From: UMGS1601 sp900553335
GTDB lineage: Bacteria; Bacillota; Clostridia; Oscillospirales; Ruminococcaceae
Direction of reading: 5' to 3'
Assembly: GCA_937920725.1 (NCBI GenBank)
Contig: CALEUW010000016.1
Location: 1-6,249, forward strand
Length of the DNA: 6,249 nt
The notes below the pieces were generated by a model, which ran no database searches, had not been told where the DNA came from, and was given only the letters and a program-made list of their open reading frames with translations. Below, in pieces: positions 1 to 5,804 of the stretch (positions within the stretch are counted from its first letter, which is position 1; every line of letters begins with the position of its first letter). The position numbers were made by a program, and so were the translations under genes.

Positions 1-1
1 C

Positions 2-265
2 ACGATGGAGAGCGAAGAAGCAACGCCCTCACTCTCACAGGCACAGCGGATGAAACAGTTAAGCCAGAGCGGGCGGCTTGACATGGATACGATATTTGCG
101 ATTATGACGGAGGAAAAGGGCAACCAGAAAGAAACCTTGAAAATCAACACAAGCAAGCTGAAAAAATACTTTCCGAAGAACACAACGCCGAAGCAGATGG
201 AGGAAACCATCATCAAACTTTTGGAGCGTGAGTTGCAGAGGAAACGCAACCGTGACAGCCGCTAA
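2..265 (+). CDS. ParB-like protein of an integrative element, C-terminal end (partial)
   Basis: The frame is open to the left edge of the window, so this is the last 87 or so codons of a longer gene; the ATG at position 5 is probably internal. The visible part is charged and helical: a Ser/Gln-rich linker, the stretch MDTIFAIMTEEKGNQKE, a KLKKYFPKNTTPKQMEETI segment, and a very basic tail ending RKRNRDSR. From memory, this matches the C-terminal region of ParB/RepB-type DNA-binding proteins found in Clostridia ICEs, where the ParB nuclease and HTH domains lie upstream. Those domains are not in the window, so the assignment rests on C-terminal resemblance and on the neighbouring PC4-like and recombinase genes. 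Its likely role is DNA binding in partition or maintenance of the element, which is inferred. The gene stops 45 bases before the next one. Confidence 0.65.
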   Translation, partial: TMESEEATPSLSQAQRMKQLSQSGRLDMDTIFAIMTEEKGNQKETLKINTSKLKKYFPKNTTPKQMEETIIKLLERELQRKRNRDSR

Positions 266-310
266 TCTTCTTTTTTCGGGAAGTAAATACAGAGAGTTGA
301 GGTATGGAGA

Positions 311-541
311 ATGAGAGAAATCCAGTATGAAATCGTAAAGGAAATCGCAGTATTGTCTACGGGCGACAGTGGCTACACAAAGGAAATCAATCTCATTTCA
401 TGGAATGGGAAAGAGCCGAAGTATGACATCCGCAGCTTTTCCCCGAACCGTGAAAAGTGCGGCAAGGGAATCACGCTGAACGCTGATGAAGCGGCGGCAC
501 TCCTTAAAGCATTACAGAAAGAATTAAACAGCGAGGATTAA
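311..541 (+). CDS. PC4/YdbC-like single-stranded DNA-binding protein
   Basis: A complete protein of 76 residues. Residues 24-45 (KEINLISWNGKEPKYDIRSF and the following SP) carry the hallmark of the bacterial PC4 (transcriptional coactivator p15) family typified by YdbC: a beta strand, the WNG turn, a KYD(I/L)R strand, then a GKGITL strand at 51-56 and a C-terminal helix rich in Ala and Leu. Family members form small dimers that bind single-stranded DNA or RNA. In an ICE this suits handling of DNA during transfer or replication, but that role is inferred. The ATG at 311 is preceded by GAGG at 299-302 with normal spacing; an ATG at 304 is in another frame. The stop codon TAA (539-541) shares one base with the next possible ATG, which suggests translational coupling. 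Confidence 0.85.
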   Translation: MREIQYEIVKEIAVLSTGDSGYTKEINLISWNGKEPKYDIRSFSPNREKCGKGITLNADEAAALLKALQKELNSED

Positions 542-804
542 TGGTATCTGATTGGCAGGGCGGGGACATTTCCAAACTCTTCCCTGCCCTGTCTGGAAAG
601 GAAGATTTAAGTATGGGCGAGGATAAGAAAGCAGATAAAAAGAGAAAGCGTATCGTGCCGAAAGCACCAGTTCAGATGATAATCAGCCGTGAATATGTCG
701 GCACGCAGACAGTCACAGAAGCGTTTATCCCGATTATTTCCGAGGATATTCGGAAGAAGATTGCCGAGGGCGACACCTTCGACAATGAGGGGCTGTCCGC
801 TTAG
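541..804 (+). CDS. Short basic accessory protein preceding the ICE recombinase, function unknown
   Basis: At most 87 residues. I do not recognise a named domain. The core is a Lys/Arg-rich stretch (KKADKKRKRIVPKAP, about residues 28-42) followed by QMIISREYVGTQTVTEAFIP, and I recall similar small proteins just upstream of the recombinase in Clostridia ICEs. The basic segment suggests nucleic-acid binding; it might assist the recombinase or act as a directionality factor, but nothing in the sequence proves that. The start is uncertain. ATG 541 overlaps the previous stop (TAATG) but has only a cramped GAGG at 533-536. ATG 613 has a well-spaced AAGGAAG at 598-604 and would give a 63-residue protein starting MGEDKKADKK. 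A GC-rich inverted repeat lies between the two starts. Its stop is 53 bases before the recombinase start. Confidence 0.6.
   Translation: MVSDWQGGDISKLFPALSGKEDLSMGEDKKADKKRKRIVPKAPVQMIISREYVGTQTVTEAFIPIISEDIRKKIAEGDTFDNEGLSA
554..588. repeat. GC-rich inverted repeat between two possible starts
   Basis: GGCAGGG at 554-560 is exactly complementary to CCCTGCC at 582-588, with a 21-base loop. No T tract follows, so it is not a Rho-independent terminator. If translation of the accessory protein starts at 613, this hairpin would lie in an untranslated leader just upstream of its ribosome binding site. If translation starts at 541, it lies within coding sequence and may be incidental. Confidence 0.35.
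598..604 (+). promoter_or_regulatory. Ribosome binding site supporting the alternative start at 613
   Basis: AAGGAAG lies 8 bases before ATG 613, a better arrangement than the GAGG four bases before ATG 541. This supports a shorter form of the accessory protein. Confidence 0.45.
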
Positions 805-843
805 AATGTACGCAATGGAACATGAAAACGTTAGGACAGATAT

Positions 844-848
844 GGAGG
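844..848 (+). promoter_or_regulatory. Ribosome binding site deciding the recombinase start
   Basis: GGAGG at 844-848 sits 9 bases before ATG 858. This favours starting at MAGIRTENKI over the in-frame ATG at 822, which would add 12 residues and lacks a comparable site. Confidence 0.75.
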
Positions 849-857
849 TTTTACAGT

Positions 858-3614
858 ATGGCAGGAATAAGAACGGAGAACAAGATTTATGAAGTCGGCA
901 TTTACTGCCGCTTATCAAAGGACGATGGCACGGATAACGAGAGTGCGAGCATTGCGACACAGAAATCCATCCTCACGGATTATGTGAAAAAGCAGGGATG
1001 GCACTTAGCAAAAACGTATGTGGACGACGGTTACTCTGGTACAAATTTCCAAAGACCAAGTTTCCAGAACATGATTAAGGACATTGAAAGCGGTCTGATA
1101 AACTGCGTTATCACGAAAGATTTATCTCGTCTGGGGAGGAACTATCTTGATTGCGGACTGTATCTGGAAGTGTTTTTCCCAGAGCATAATGTGAGGTATA
1201 TAGCGGTCAATGACGGCGTGGACACGCTCAATAAATCCGCTATGGACATCACGCCTTTCCGCAACATCCTAAACGAAATGTATTCCGCCGATGTGTCGGT
1301 CAAGATAAAATCGGCGTACCGAGCGAGGTTTCAGCAGGGGAAATTCATGGGGACGACAGCACCATACGGTTACGTCAAAGACCCCGCCGACCACAACCAT
1401 CTGCTGATAGATGACAAAGTTGCCCATGTGGTAAGGGAAATATTTGACCTTGCGTTAGCGGGCAACGGAATCGCCAAAATCCGCAAGCACATCAACAAAC
1501 AGCATATCTTACGCCCCGCCGCTTATGCGGCGGAGCAGGGGGCAACAGGCTATGAGAGGTATTTTGAGGAGAATGAGGAGAACCGTTATATTTGGAGCGA
1601 GAACAGCGTAAGGGGCATTTTAAGAAGCCCGATATATGCGGGAAACCTTGCAGGCTACAAGCGGATTGCCGCCAACATGAAAAGCAAGAAACGCCCCTCT
1701 AAGCTGCCCGAAGAATGGGAAGTGATACCAGACACCCATGAGGGGATAGTCACGCAGGAGGAATTTGATACCGTACAGCAGCTTATTACAAGCCGCAGAT
1801 TACCAGAAAACAAGGGCGGCTTTGAGAACATCTTTGCAGGCGTTATTAAGTGTGCGGACTGCGGCTATGCGATGCGGGCTATGAGTGCCAACAGGAGGAA
1901 ACGCCCCGACATCATCGACTGCGTACAATATTCCTGCAATAATTATGGCAGATACGGTAATATCATGTGTACCGCACACAGCATTGAAGCGAGGGACTTG
2001 TTCAACGCTGTCCTCACCGACATCAACCGATTTGCGGATATGGCAGTCAATGATGAAAAGGCAGTGAGGGCGATTGAAAAGCGGCTCACGGAAACAGACC
2101 AGAGCAAGGCAAAGGCACTGGAAAAGGAGCAAAGAAAACTGAACAAACGCCTTGCAGAACTGGACAGGCTGTTTTCCTCACTCTATGAAGATAAGGTGAT
2201 GGAGCGTATTACCGAGCGGAATTTTGAGATGATGTCGGGAAAATACCAGAAAGAACAGCTTGAAATTGAAGCAAGGCTGAAAGAGGTAACGGAAACGCTC
2301 AGCGACAGCTATGAGAAGACGCAGGGTGTCCGTGATTTCCTCTCCCTAATCCGCAACTATCAAGGCATTAAGGAACTGGACGCAACCATCATAAACGCAC
2401 TTATAGACAAGATACTTGTTTCGGAACGTGAGAAACTTACAGACGGAATGGTGCGGCAGGAAATCAAGATTTATTATAAATTCATCGGCTTTGTCGGTGA
2501 ATTACATATCACACCGACAAAGCGGTGGACTGCGTTAAAGCCTAAGAATTGTACGGTGTGCGGTGTTGAATATGTTCCCCGCTCTGGCATATCGAAGTAT
2601 TGTCCTGCTTGTGCCAAGAAGATACAGAGGGAGAAATCAAACGAGAGCAAACGCAGGAGCAGGGAGCGAAACAGACAGGCATGTATTGAACTGTCCGCAA
2701 AAAATGACCGACTGATGATGGGCGCAGAATGGGCTGACTCTTTCGGAGACTTTAAAATTGACGGAAAACTTACGGATAACGTATGGCAGTTGGTTTCGCA
2801 GTCAGTTGATCCGCTTATCAATATGACAATGCTTGAAGGTGTTAATAACATACTTACAAGTATTAAGTATAGTCAGGATAATGCAATAAGTGATATTGCT
2901 ATCAAAACAGGAACTAATTTTATATCTCAGTTTGTACCTACAATCGGTGGAAAGATAGCGCAGACTGTTTCCGATTCGAGAAAAAGAACTTATATAGATA
3001 AAGACAAAAGTGAAACGCTACAAACCGTTGTACAAGGCGTTCAAAAGAAAACTCCGGTGTGGTATGACAAATTGCAGCCGTATCTCGATGCATGGGGTCA
3101 AGAGGACAAAGAAAATGTTGCTTCAAAGATTTTGCAAAATTTCGTTTTGCCGGGATATTTGCAGAAAGTTGAGAGTGATACAGCGACCGACCTTGTGCTT
3201 GAGGTGTACGAACAGAGCGGTCATGATAAGACGGTTGTGCCTAAAACGCCTGCCAAGTATTTTACAATGTATGAGCTTGAAAAGGTTGACGGAAAGGAAA
3301 AGTCAGTTAAAGGCGAGAAGATCAACCTTACAGGAGAACAGTACACGACTCTTGCAAGAACACAAGGCAATATGTCGCACGCGCTTGTTACGGCACTTGC
3401 TGATAATAGCACTTTTAATAATATGGATATCAGTCAGAAAGTTGCTGTGCTTGATAATGTATATGATTTTGCAAAATATTTAGGAAGGTATGCGGTAGAT
3501 AATAACTATTCCGGAACCAGCACCGAAAAATGGTGCAGAGAACTGGTAAACAGCAAAAAGAAAAAAACCGAAGAGCAAATTATTAATACAATCCTTAAAC
3601 GCAATAAGGAATAA
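858..3614 (+). CDS. Large serine recombinase (ICE integrase) fused in frame to a phage protein C-terminus
   Basis: A site-specific DNA integrase/excisionase of the large serine recombinase family (TndX/TnpX-like). Numbering from ATG 858, the resolvase domain spans about residues 12-160. It has the catalytic Ser20 in YCRLSKDD and arginines 91 and 94 in TKDLSRLGRNYLD. A recombinase DNA-binding domain follows (about 170-290). A zinc ribbon has Cys332, Cys335, Cys360 and Cys371 as likely ligands. Then come a charged coiled coil (about 395-480) and a DUF4368-like segment ending near KIYYKFIGF. A second Cys4 zinc finger (Cys565, 568, 582, 585) leads into a very basic tail to about 607. An ordinary family member would end soon after. 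Here the frame continues without a stop from about residue 620 to 918 in phage-like sequence of different base composition. The recombinase part looks complete; whether the tail affects activity is unknown. The in-frame ATG at 822 is an alternative start. Confidence 0.9.
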   Translation: MAGIRTENKIYEVGIYCRLSKDDGTDNESASIATQKSILTDYVKKQGWHLAKTYVDDGYSGTNFQRPSFQNMIKDIESGLINCVITKDLSRLGRNYLDCGLYLEVFFPEHNVRYIAVNDGVDTLNKSAMDITPFRNILNEMYSADVSVKIKSAYRARFQQGKFMGTTAPYGYVKDPADHNHLLIDDKVAHVVREIFDLALAGNGIAKIRKHINKQHILRPAAYAAEQGATGYERYFEENEENRYIWSENSVRGILRSPIYAGNLAGYKRIAANMKSKKRPSKLPEEWEVIPDTHEGIVTQEEFDTVQQLITSRRLPENKGGFENIFAGVIKCADCGYAMRAMSANRRKRPDIIDCVQYSCNNYGRYGNIMCTAHSIEARDLFNAVLTDINRFADMAVNDEKAVRAIEKRLTETDQSKAKALEKEQRKLNKRLAELDRLFSSLYEDKVMERITERNFEMMSGKYQKEQLEIEARLKEVTETLSDSYEKTQGVRDFLSLIRNYQGIKELDATIINALIDKILVSEREKLTDGMVRQEIKIYYKFIGFVGELHITPTKRWTALKPKNCTVCGVEYVPRSGISKYCPACAKKIQREKSNESKRRSRERNRQACIELSAKNDRLMMGAEWADSFGDFKIDGKLTDNVWQLVSQSVDPLINMTMLEGVNNILTSIKYSQDNAISDIAIKTGTNFISQFVPTIGGKIAQTVSDSRKRTYIDKDKSETLQTVVQGVQKKTPVWYDKLQPYLDAWGQEDKENVASKILQNFVLPGYLQKVESDTATDLVLEVYEQSGHDKTVVPKTPAKYFTMYELEKVDGKEKSVKGEKINLTGEQYTTLARTQGNMSHALVTALADNSTFNNMDISQKVAVLDNVYDFAKYLGRYAVDNNYSGTSTEKWCRELVNSKKKKTEEQIINTILKRNKE
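2700..2750. other. Probable element/prophage attachment-site junction
   Basis: Upstream, the reading frame encodes the basic, zinc-finger-linked tail of the recombinase in GC-richer DNA. Downstream, it encodes phage-like protein in AT-richer DNA. The crossover must lie in or near this stretch. Large serine recombinases of the TndX/TnpX type exchange strands at a GA dinucleotide; several GA steps occur here, so the exact point cannot be fixed from this end alone. A direct repeat of ATGGGC (2718-2723 and 2729-2734) lies inside the interval. Finding the same core at the opposite end of the element would define it. Confidence 0.55.
2715..3614 (+). pseudogene. C-terminal fragment of a very large prophage structural/polyvalent protein, interrupted by the ICE
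   Basis: About 300 codons in the recombinase frame with no counterpart in serine recombinases. In fusion numbering it contains a MTMLEGVNNIL segment, FVPTIGGKIAQTVSDSRKR (from residue 692), PYLDAWGQED (around 741-750) and FVLPGY (762-767), and it ends in a lysine-rich tail. From memory, this order of motifs (a TxGG-aromatic/Arg segment, a conserved W, an N-F-x-x-PGY block) occurs at the C-termini of very long multidomain proteins of Firmicutes prophages, encoded upstream of tail or baseplate genes. The N-terminal part of the gene is missing here and is expected beyond the other ICE end. No good ribosome binding site precedes ATG 2715 or 2718, so the fragment is probably made only as part of the fusion. 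The family assignment is moderate. Confidence 0.6.
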
Positions 3615-3619
3615 CATTT

Positions 3620-3652
3620 AACCCTTAGAAAAATCTAAGGGTTTTCTTTTTT
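3620..3652 (+). terminator. Rho-independent terminator after the fusion gene
   Basis: AACCCTTAGA (3620-3629) pairs perfectly with TCTAAGGGTT (3634-3643) around an AAAA loop, followed by a T-rich run to 3652. It starts five bases after the stop codon. It should end transcription of the interrupted phage gene and separate it from the tail genes, which implies a promoter of their own or partial readthrough. Confidence 0.85.
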
Positions 3653-3666
3653 GGGGAATAAGTCGG

Positions 3667-3695
3667 TTTAATTATCCGTCTTACTTTTTTATACT
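3667..3695 (+). promoter_or_regulatory. Candidate sigma-70-type promoter for the tail/lysis operon
   Basis: TATACT at 3690-3695 is a good -10 match. The hexamer 17 bases upstream, TTTAAT at 3667-3672, is a weak -35 match. Its position between a strong terminator and the first gene of the next operon makes it plausible. A phage-encoded activator could make up for the poor -35. Confidence 0.35.
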
Positions 3696-3716
3696 AAAAA
3701 AGAGGAAGGTGATGAA

Positions 3717-4244
3717 ATGGCTAGACAACTTTATGACGCAAGGATCAGAGTCAATTTTGATAATGTAAATGACAATGATGAGCCGATTGCGTCAGGGGAC
3801 TTGCTTGAAGTCATTATTGCAAAGCTGATAGCAAAAATACTGGCGATCAACAGAGAGTGTGATGAGCTTATAAAGATCCCCGATTATTCCGGTGAAAAGG
3901 CAGGGAGGGTTCTTAGATATATAGGAAATACGTCACCGTACATAGCTTGGACCGACGAAGCCCACATAAGCCTTTTTGCTACAGGATATACCGACGATCC
4001 TACGGTTTTGGAACATGGGGGCAAAATATATCCCATAACAAACATGATCTACGACAAAGAAAACAGACAAATAAAATTTGTTGTTACTCCCATGCAGTTA
4101 CCGGAATTGCCCGAAAATATCGGGGACACGGCAGAGGCACTCACAAACACGGAGATCGACGGGGCTTGTGATTATCTGCCAACAGACGACAGCGGCATTA
4201 AACCGCTTACCGACGAACAAATAGATACAATTTGCGTCGGTTAA
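3717..4244 (+). CDS. Putative prophage tail/baseplate-associated protein, unrecognised family
   Basis: A 175-residue protein with no domain I can name. There is no signal peptide or membrane segment. The N-terminal part mixes charged and hydrophobic residues (DLLEVIIAKLIAKILAIN at 28-45 looks helical). The middle (about 65-125) looks like beta structure, with VLRYIGNTSPYIAW and a KIYPITNMIYDKENRQIKFVV hairpin-like stretch. The C-terminus carries two copies of a short motif, LTNTEIDGAC (142-151) and LTDEQIDTICV (164-174). The second closely matches the last residues of the next gene, LTNADIDAICV. This tie, and its place first in the run before tail and lysis genes, suggest a virion or tail-assembly role, which is inferred. 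AGGAAGGTGAT (3702-3712) is a strong ribosome binding site for ATG 3717. Confidence 0.75.
   Translation: MARQLYDARIRVNFDNVNDNDEPIASGDLLEVIIAKLIAKILAINRECDELIKIPDYSGEKAGRVLRYIGNTSPYIAWTDEAHISLFATGYTDDPTVLEHGGKIYPITNMIYDKENRQIKFVVTPMQLPELPENIGDTAEALTNTEIDGACDYLPTDDSGIKPLTDEQIDTICVG
4140..4238 (+). repeat. Two coding copies of a short LTxxxIDxxC motif
   Basis: The codons at 4140-4169 encode LTNTEIDGAC and those at 4206-4238 encode LTDEQIDTICV. The DNA of the two copies has diverged, so the similarity is at protein level. A third copy ends the following gene at 4872-4904. Confidence 0.55.
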
Positions 4245-4289
4245 ACAGTAAATAATTAAAATAAGAAATCAGAAAGGAAGTTTTTTAAG

Positions 4290-4907
4290 ATGGCAAAGTT
4301 TTTAGATTTATCGGGAGTATCGTATTTATGGAGTAAGGCAAAGGCATTTTTTGCTGCAAAAGAGGATTTGAATGAGTTATCCGGAAAGGTGGACGACATT
4401 GTTGCAGAGGGCGGAGAACCTAACGTAATTACAGCCGTAAAAGTTAATGGCACTGCACAGGCTATCACAGACAAAGCAATCAACATAACTGTTCCGACAA
4501 AGACATCTCAGATTACAAACGATAGCGGGTATCAAACAAATGCAGAAGTAAAGTCTGCTGTTGACGGAGCTATCAACAAGTTTATGACGGACGTATCAGA
4601 TGATAATACAGTAAATACATACAAAGAGCTTGTTGATTACGCTGCATCACATAAGGGCGAAGCTGCAACTATGGCAGGCGATATTGCCGAACTCAAAGCA
4701 GATAAAGTAGACAAGGTAACCGGAAAGGGATTGTCTACTGAGGATTATACAACGGCTGAGAAAGAAAAGCTTGAAGATCTTGAAGTCCTTCCGGACAGAT
4801 CAAATTTGGAGGCAGGAAGTTACCTCGTTCATACGCCTATGGGGTTGTCATGGGCTGAACCTGTGGAAACTCTCACAAATGCCGACATCGATGCAATTTG
4901 CGTATAA
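4290..4907 (+). CDS. Prophage tail fibre/baseplate-type structural protein
   Basis: A 205-residue protein built from stretches typical of tail-fibre and baseplate proteins of Clostridia phages. The N-terminal module FLDLSGVSYLWSKAKAFFA (4-22) is also seen, diverged, in the next gene. It is followed by VKVNGTAQAITDKAINITVP (50-69) and a KTSQITNDSGYQT stretch, both common in trimeric fibre shafts. Next come a helical segment (about 84-136) and DKVTGKGLSTEDYTTAEKEK (141-160), a recurrent phage fibre motif. The end is LTNADIDAICV (195-205). No enzymatic or clear receptor-binding domain is visible, and it is short for a full fibre, so it may be an adaptor or a shaft segment. AAAGGAAG (4273-4280) precedes ATG 4290 with good spacing. 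Confidence 0.8.
   Translation: MAKFLDLSGVSYLWSKAKAFFAAKEDLNELSGKVDDIVAEGGEPNVITAVKVNGTAQAITDKAINITVPTKTSQITNDSGYQTNAEVKSAVDGAINKFMTDVSDDNTVNTYKELVDYAASHKGEAATMAGDIAELKADKVDKVTGKGLSTEDYTTAEKEKLEDLEVLPDRSNLEAGSYLVHTPMGLSWAEPVETLTNADIDAICV
4872..4904 (+). repeat. Third copy of the LTxxxIDxICV motif, at a protein C-terminus
   Basis: Encodes LTNADIDAICV, the final residues of the tail-fibre-type protein. It matches LTDEQIDTICV near the end of the preceding protein in 7 of 11 positions. Confidence 0.55.
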
Positions 4908-4917
4908 TTTTTCATAT

Positions 4918-4926
4918 AGGAAGTGA
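4918..4926 (+). promoter_or_regulatory. Ribosome binding site deciding the start of the next tail protein
   Basis: AGGAAGTGA lies just upstream of ATG 4931. It favours MGYLDDNGLA as the true N-terminus over the in-frame ATG at 4898, which lies inside the preceding gene. Confidence 0.7.
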
Positions 4927-4930
4927 TCAA

Positions 4931-5464
4931 ATGGGATACCTGGATGATAATGGGTTGGCAAGGCTTTGGGAGAAGATAAAAAGCCGTGTGAACGGCATAA
5001 AAAATGTAATCGCTCCTGCTCCCAATGTTCCTATAAATGTTGCTGAACAGGATACCGTATATCTAAATCAAGTTGTAAACAGTGAAGTTGTGTCGTCTCA
5101 CTTTATTACAGGTGGCGGTGGTACAAAAGTTCGATCACATAATAGTGGTGCCGACATGATTGATGGCGTTATAGAAATTACATCCACAGGTGTAAATATC
5201 GGTGTTTTTACTCCCGAATCTACTGTGGACAGATATAAAATTGACACAGGCTTTGCTGAAACGCCCAAAATTTTTAAAGTAGTTTATGAATCCGGCGGGA
5301 AAATAACTGATGTTTGTGAATACTATCCTCAGTTACAACCTCCTTACAATCTACGCAATCTCAATACCTTACCCTTAAGTGACATATCATGTAACAATGG
5401 TATTATAACAATGCGATGGTCTACTGCAATAATGGCAACTGTTATGTGGCAAGCGTATGTGTAG
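4931..5464 (+). CDS. Prophage tail/baseplate-associated protein with LDxxGxxxLWxKxK N-terminal module
   Basis: A 177-residue protein. Its N-terminus, YLDDNGLARLWEKIKSRV (3-20), aligns with FLDLSGVSYLWSKAKAFF of the gene before it (LDxxGxxxLWxKxK), a leader common on tail and baseplate proteins of gut Firmicutes phages and probably an assembly or docking helix. The remainder looks mostly beta-structured, with a Gly run (GGGG at 61-64), repeated Thr/Val/Ile strands and a hydrophobic C-terminal strand ending VMWQAYV. There is no membrane anchor or signal peptide. I cannot assign the C-terminal part to a family; a small fibre tip or receptor-contacting domain is possible but is inference. Its stop codon TAG (5462-5464) overlaps the next gene's ribosome binding site, so the two are probably co-translated. 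Confidence 0.75.
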   Translation: MGYLDDNGLARLWEKIKSRVNGIKNVIAPAPNVPINVAEQDTVYLNQVVNSEVVSSHFITGGGGTKVRSHNSGADMIDGVIEITSTGVNIGVFTPESTVDRYKIDTGFAETPKIFKVVYESGGKITDVCEYYPQLQPPYNLRNLNTLPLSDISCNNGIITMRWSTAIMATVMWQAYV

Positions 5465-5476
5465 GAGGTGTAATTT

Positions 5477-5785
5477 ATGGACACACCTATAACACGAGCA
5501 GAGCATGAAGAATTTAGACGGAGGCTTGAAGAAGAAAACAAGAGACAGGACAAGCGGATAGAGCTGCTTGAGCAAAATACTAAGCGGCTTGAAACACTCA
5601 ACACATCTATTGAAAAATTAGCGGTAAATATGGAGAGTATGCTTAAAGAGCAGGTGCAACAGGGCAAGAGGCTTGAGGTTCTTGAGGGACGTGACGGCGA
5701 AAAGTGGCGCAAGGTTGCCGGATATGTTGCTACTACCATTATCAGCATAGTAATAGGCTTTGTGTTTGCACAAATAGGTATGTAA
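5477..5785 (+). CDS. XhlA-like hemolysin/lysis-associated membrane protein
   Basis: A 102-residue protein matching the layout of the haemolysin XhlA family: a long charged coiled coil (about 5-70, rich in Glu, Arg, Lys and regularly spaced Leu), the family-like EGRDGEKWRKVAGYV junction (70-84), and a single C-terminal membrane helix (about 79-101). Family members sit in the cytoplasmic membrane and act with the holin and amidase in host lysis, as described for XhlA/XhlB/XlyA of Bacillus phage PBSX. The adjacent holin and endolysin genes agree with this. GGAGG at 5464-5468 lies 8 bases before ATG 5477. Confidence 0.85.
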   Translation: MDTPITRAEHEEFRRRLEEENKRQDKRIELLEQNTKRLETLNTSIEKLAVNMESMLKEQVQQGKRLEVLEGRDGEKWRKVAGYVATTIISIVIGFVFAQIGM

Positions 5786-5804
5786 TAGAAAAGAGGTAAT
5801 TTTT

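Larger units (their letters stand above)
1..2720. mobile_element. Recombinase-proximal end of an integrative and conjugative element
   Basis: The ParB-like end, PC4-like protein, small basic protein and large serine recombinase form an ordered set that I associate with one end of Clostridia ICEs. The recombinase gene usually lies at the very end of such elements, which places the element boundary just after it. No conjugation gene is inside the window, so the element could also be a mobilisable or decayed relative. The right boundary is approximate, set by the change of protein family and base composition near 2700-2750. Confidence 0.7.

Noticed and set aside
607..960. Minus-strand open frame of 117 codons
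   Set aside because: It lies antisense to the accessory gene and the recombinase start. Its composition (many Cys, Ser, Phe, His) is typical of an antisense shadow, and it shows no recognisable family.
1800..2851. Minus-strand open frames (1800-2132, 1943-2146, 2474-2851)
   Set aside because: All lie antisense to the recombinase coding sequence, overlap one another and show no family features.
3010..3483. Plus-strand open frame of 157 codons in another frame
   Set aside because: It lies wholly within the phage part of the fusion, whose own frame has coherent phage-like motifs. The alternative product is an Arg/Leu/Cys-rich shadow.
858..3614. The fusion as a sequencing or assembly artefact
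   Set aside because: Not fully excluded, but ICE integrase genes normally lie at the element end, the frame is intact across the junction, and the downstream phage genes are in logical order. Real insertion is the simpler explanation.
4931..5464. Diversity-generating retroelement variable region at the end of the tail protein
   Set aside because: I looked for a second near-copy of the C-terminal coding sequence and for a reverse transcriptase; neither is in the window.
5344..5748. Minus-strand open frame of 134 codons opposite the XhlA-like gene
   Set aside because: It is antisense to a clear coiled-coil gene; its Ser/Leu-rich composition is what the reverse complement of Glu/Arg-rich coding sequence gives.
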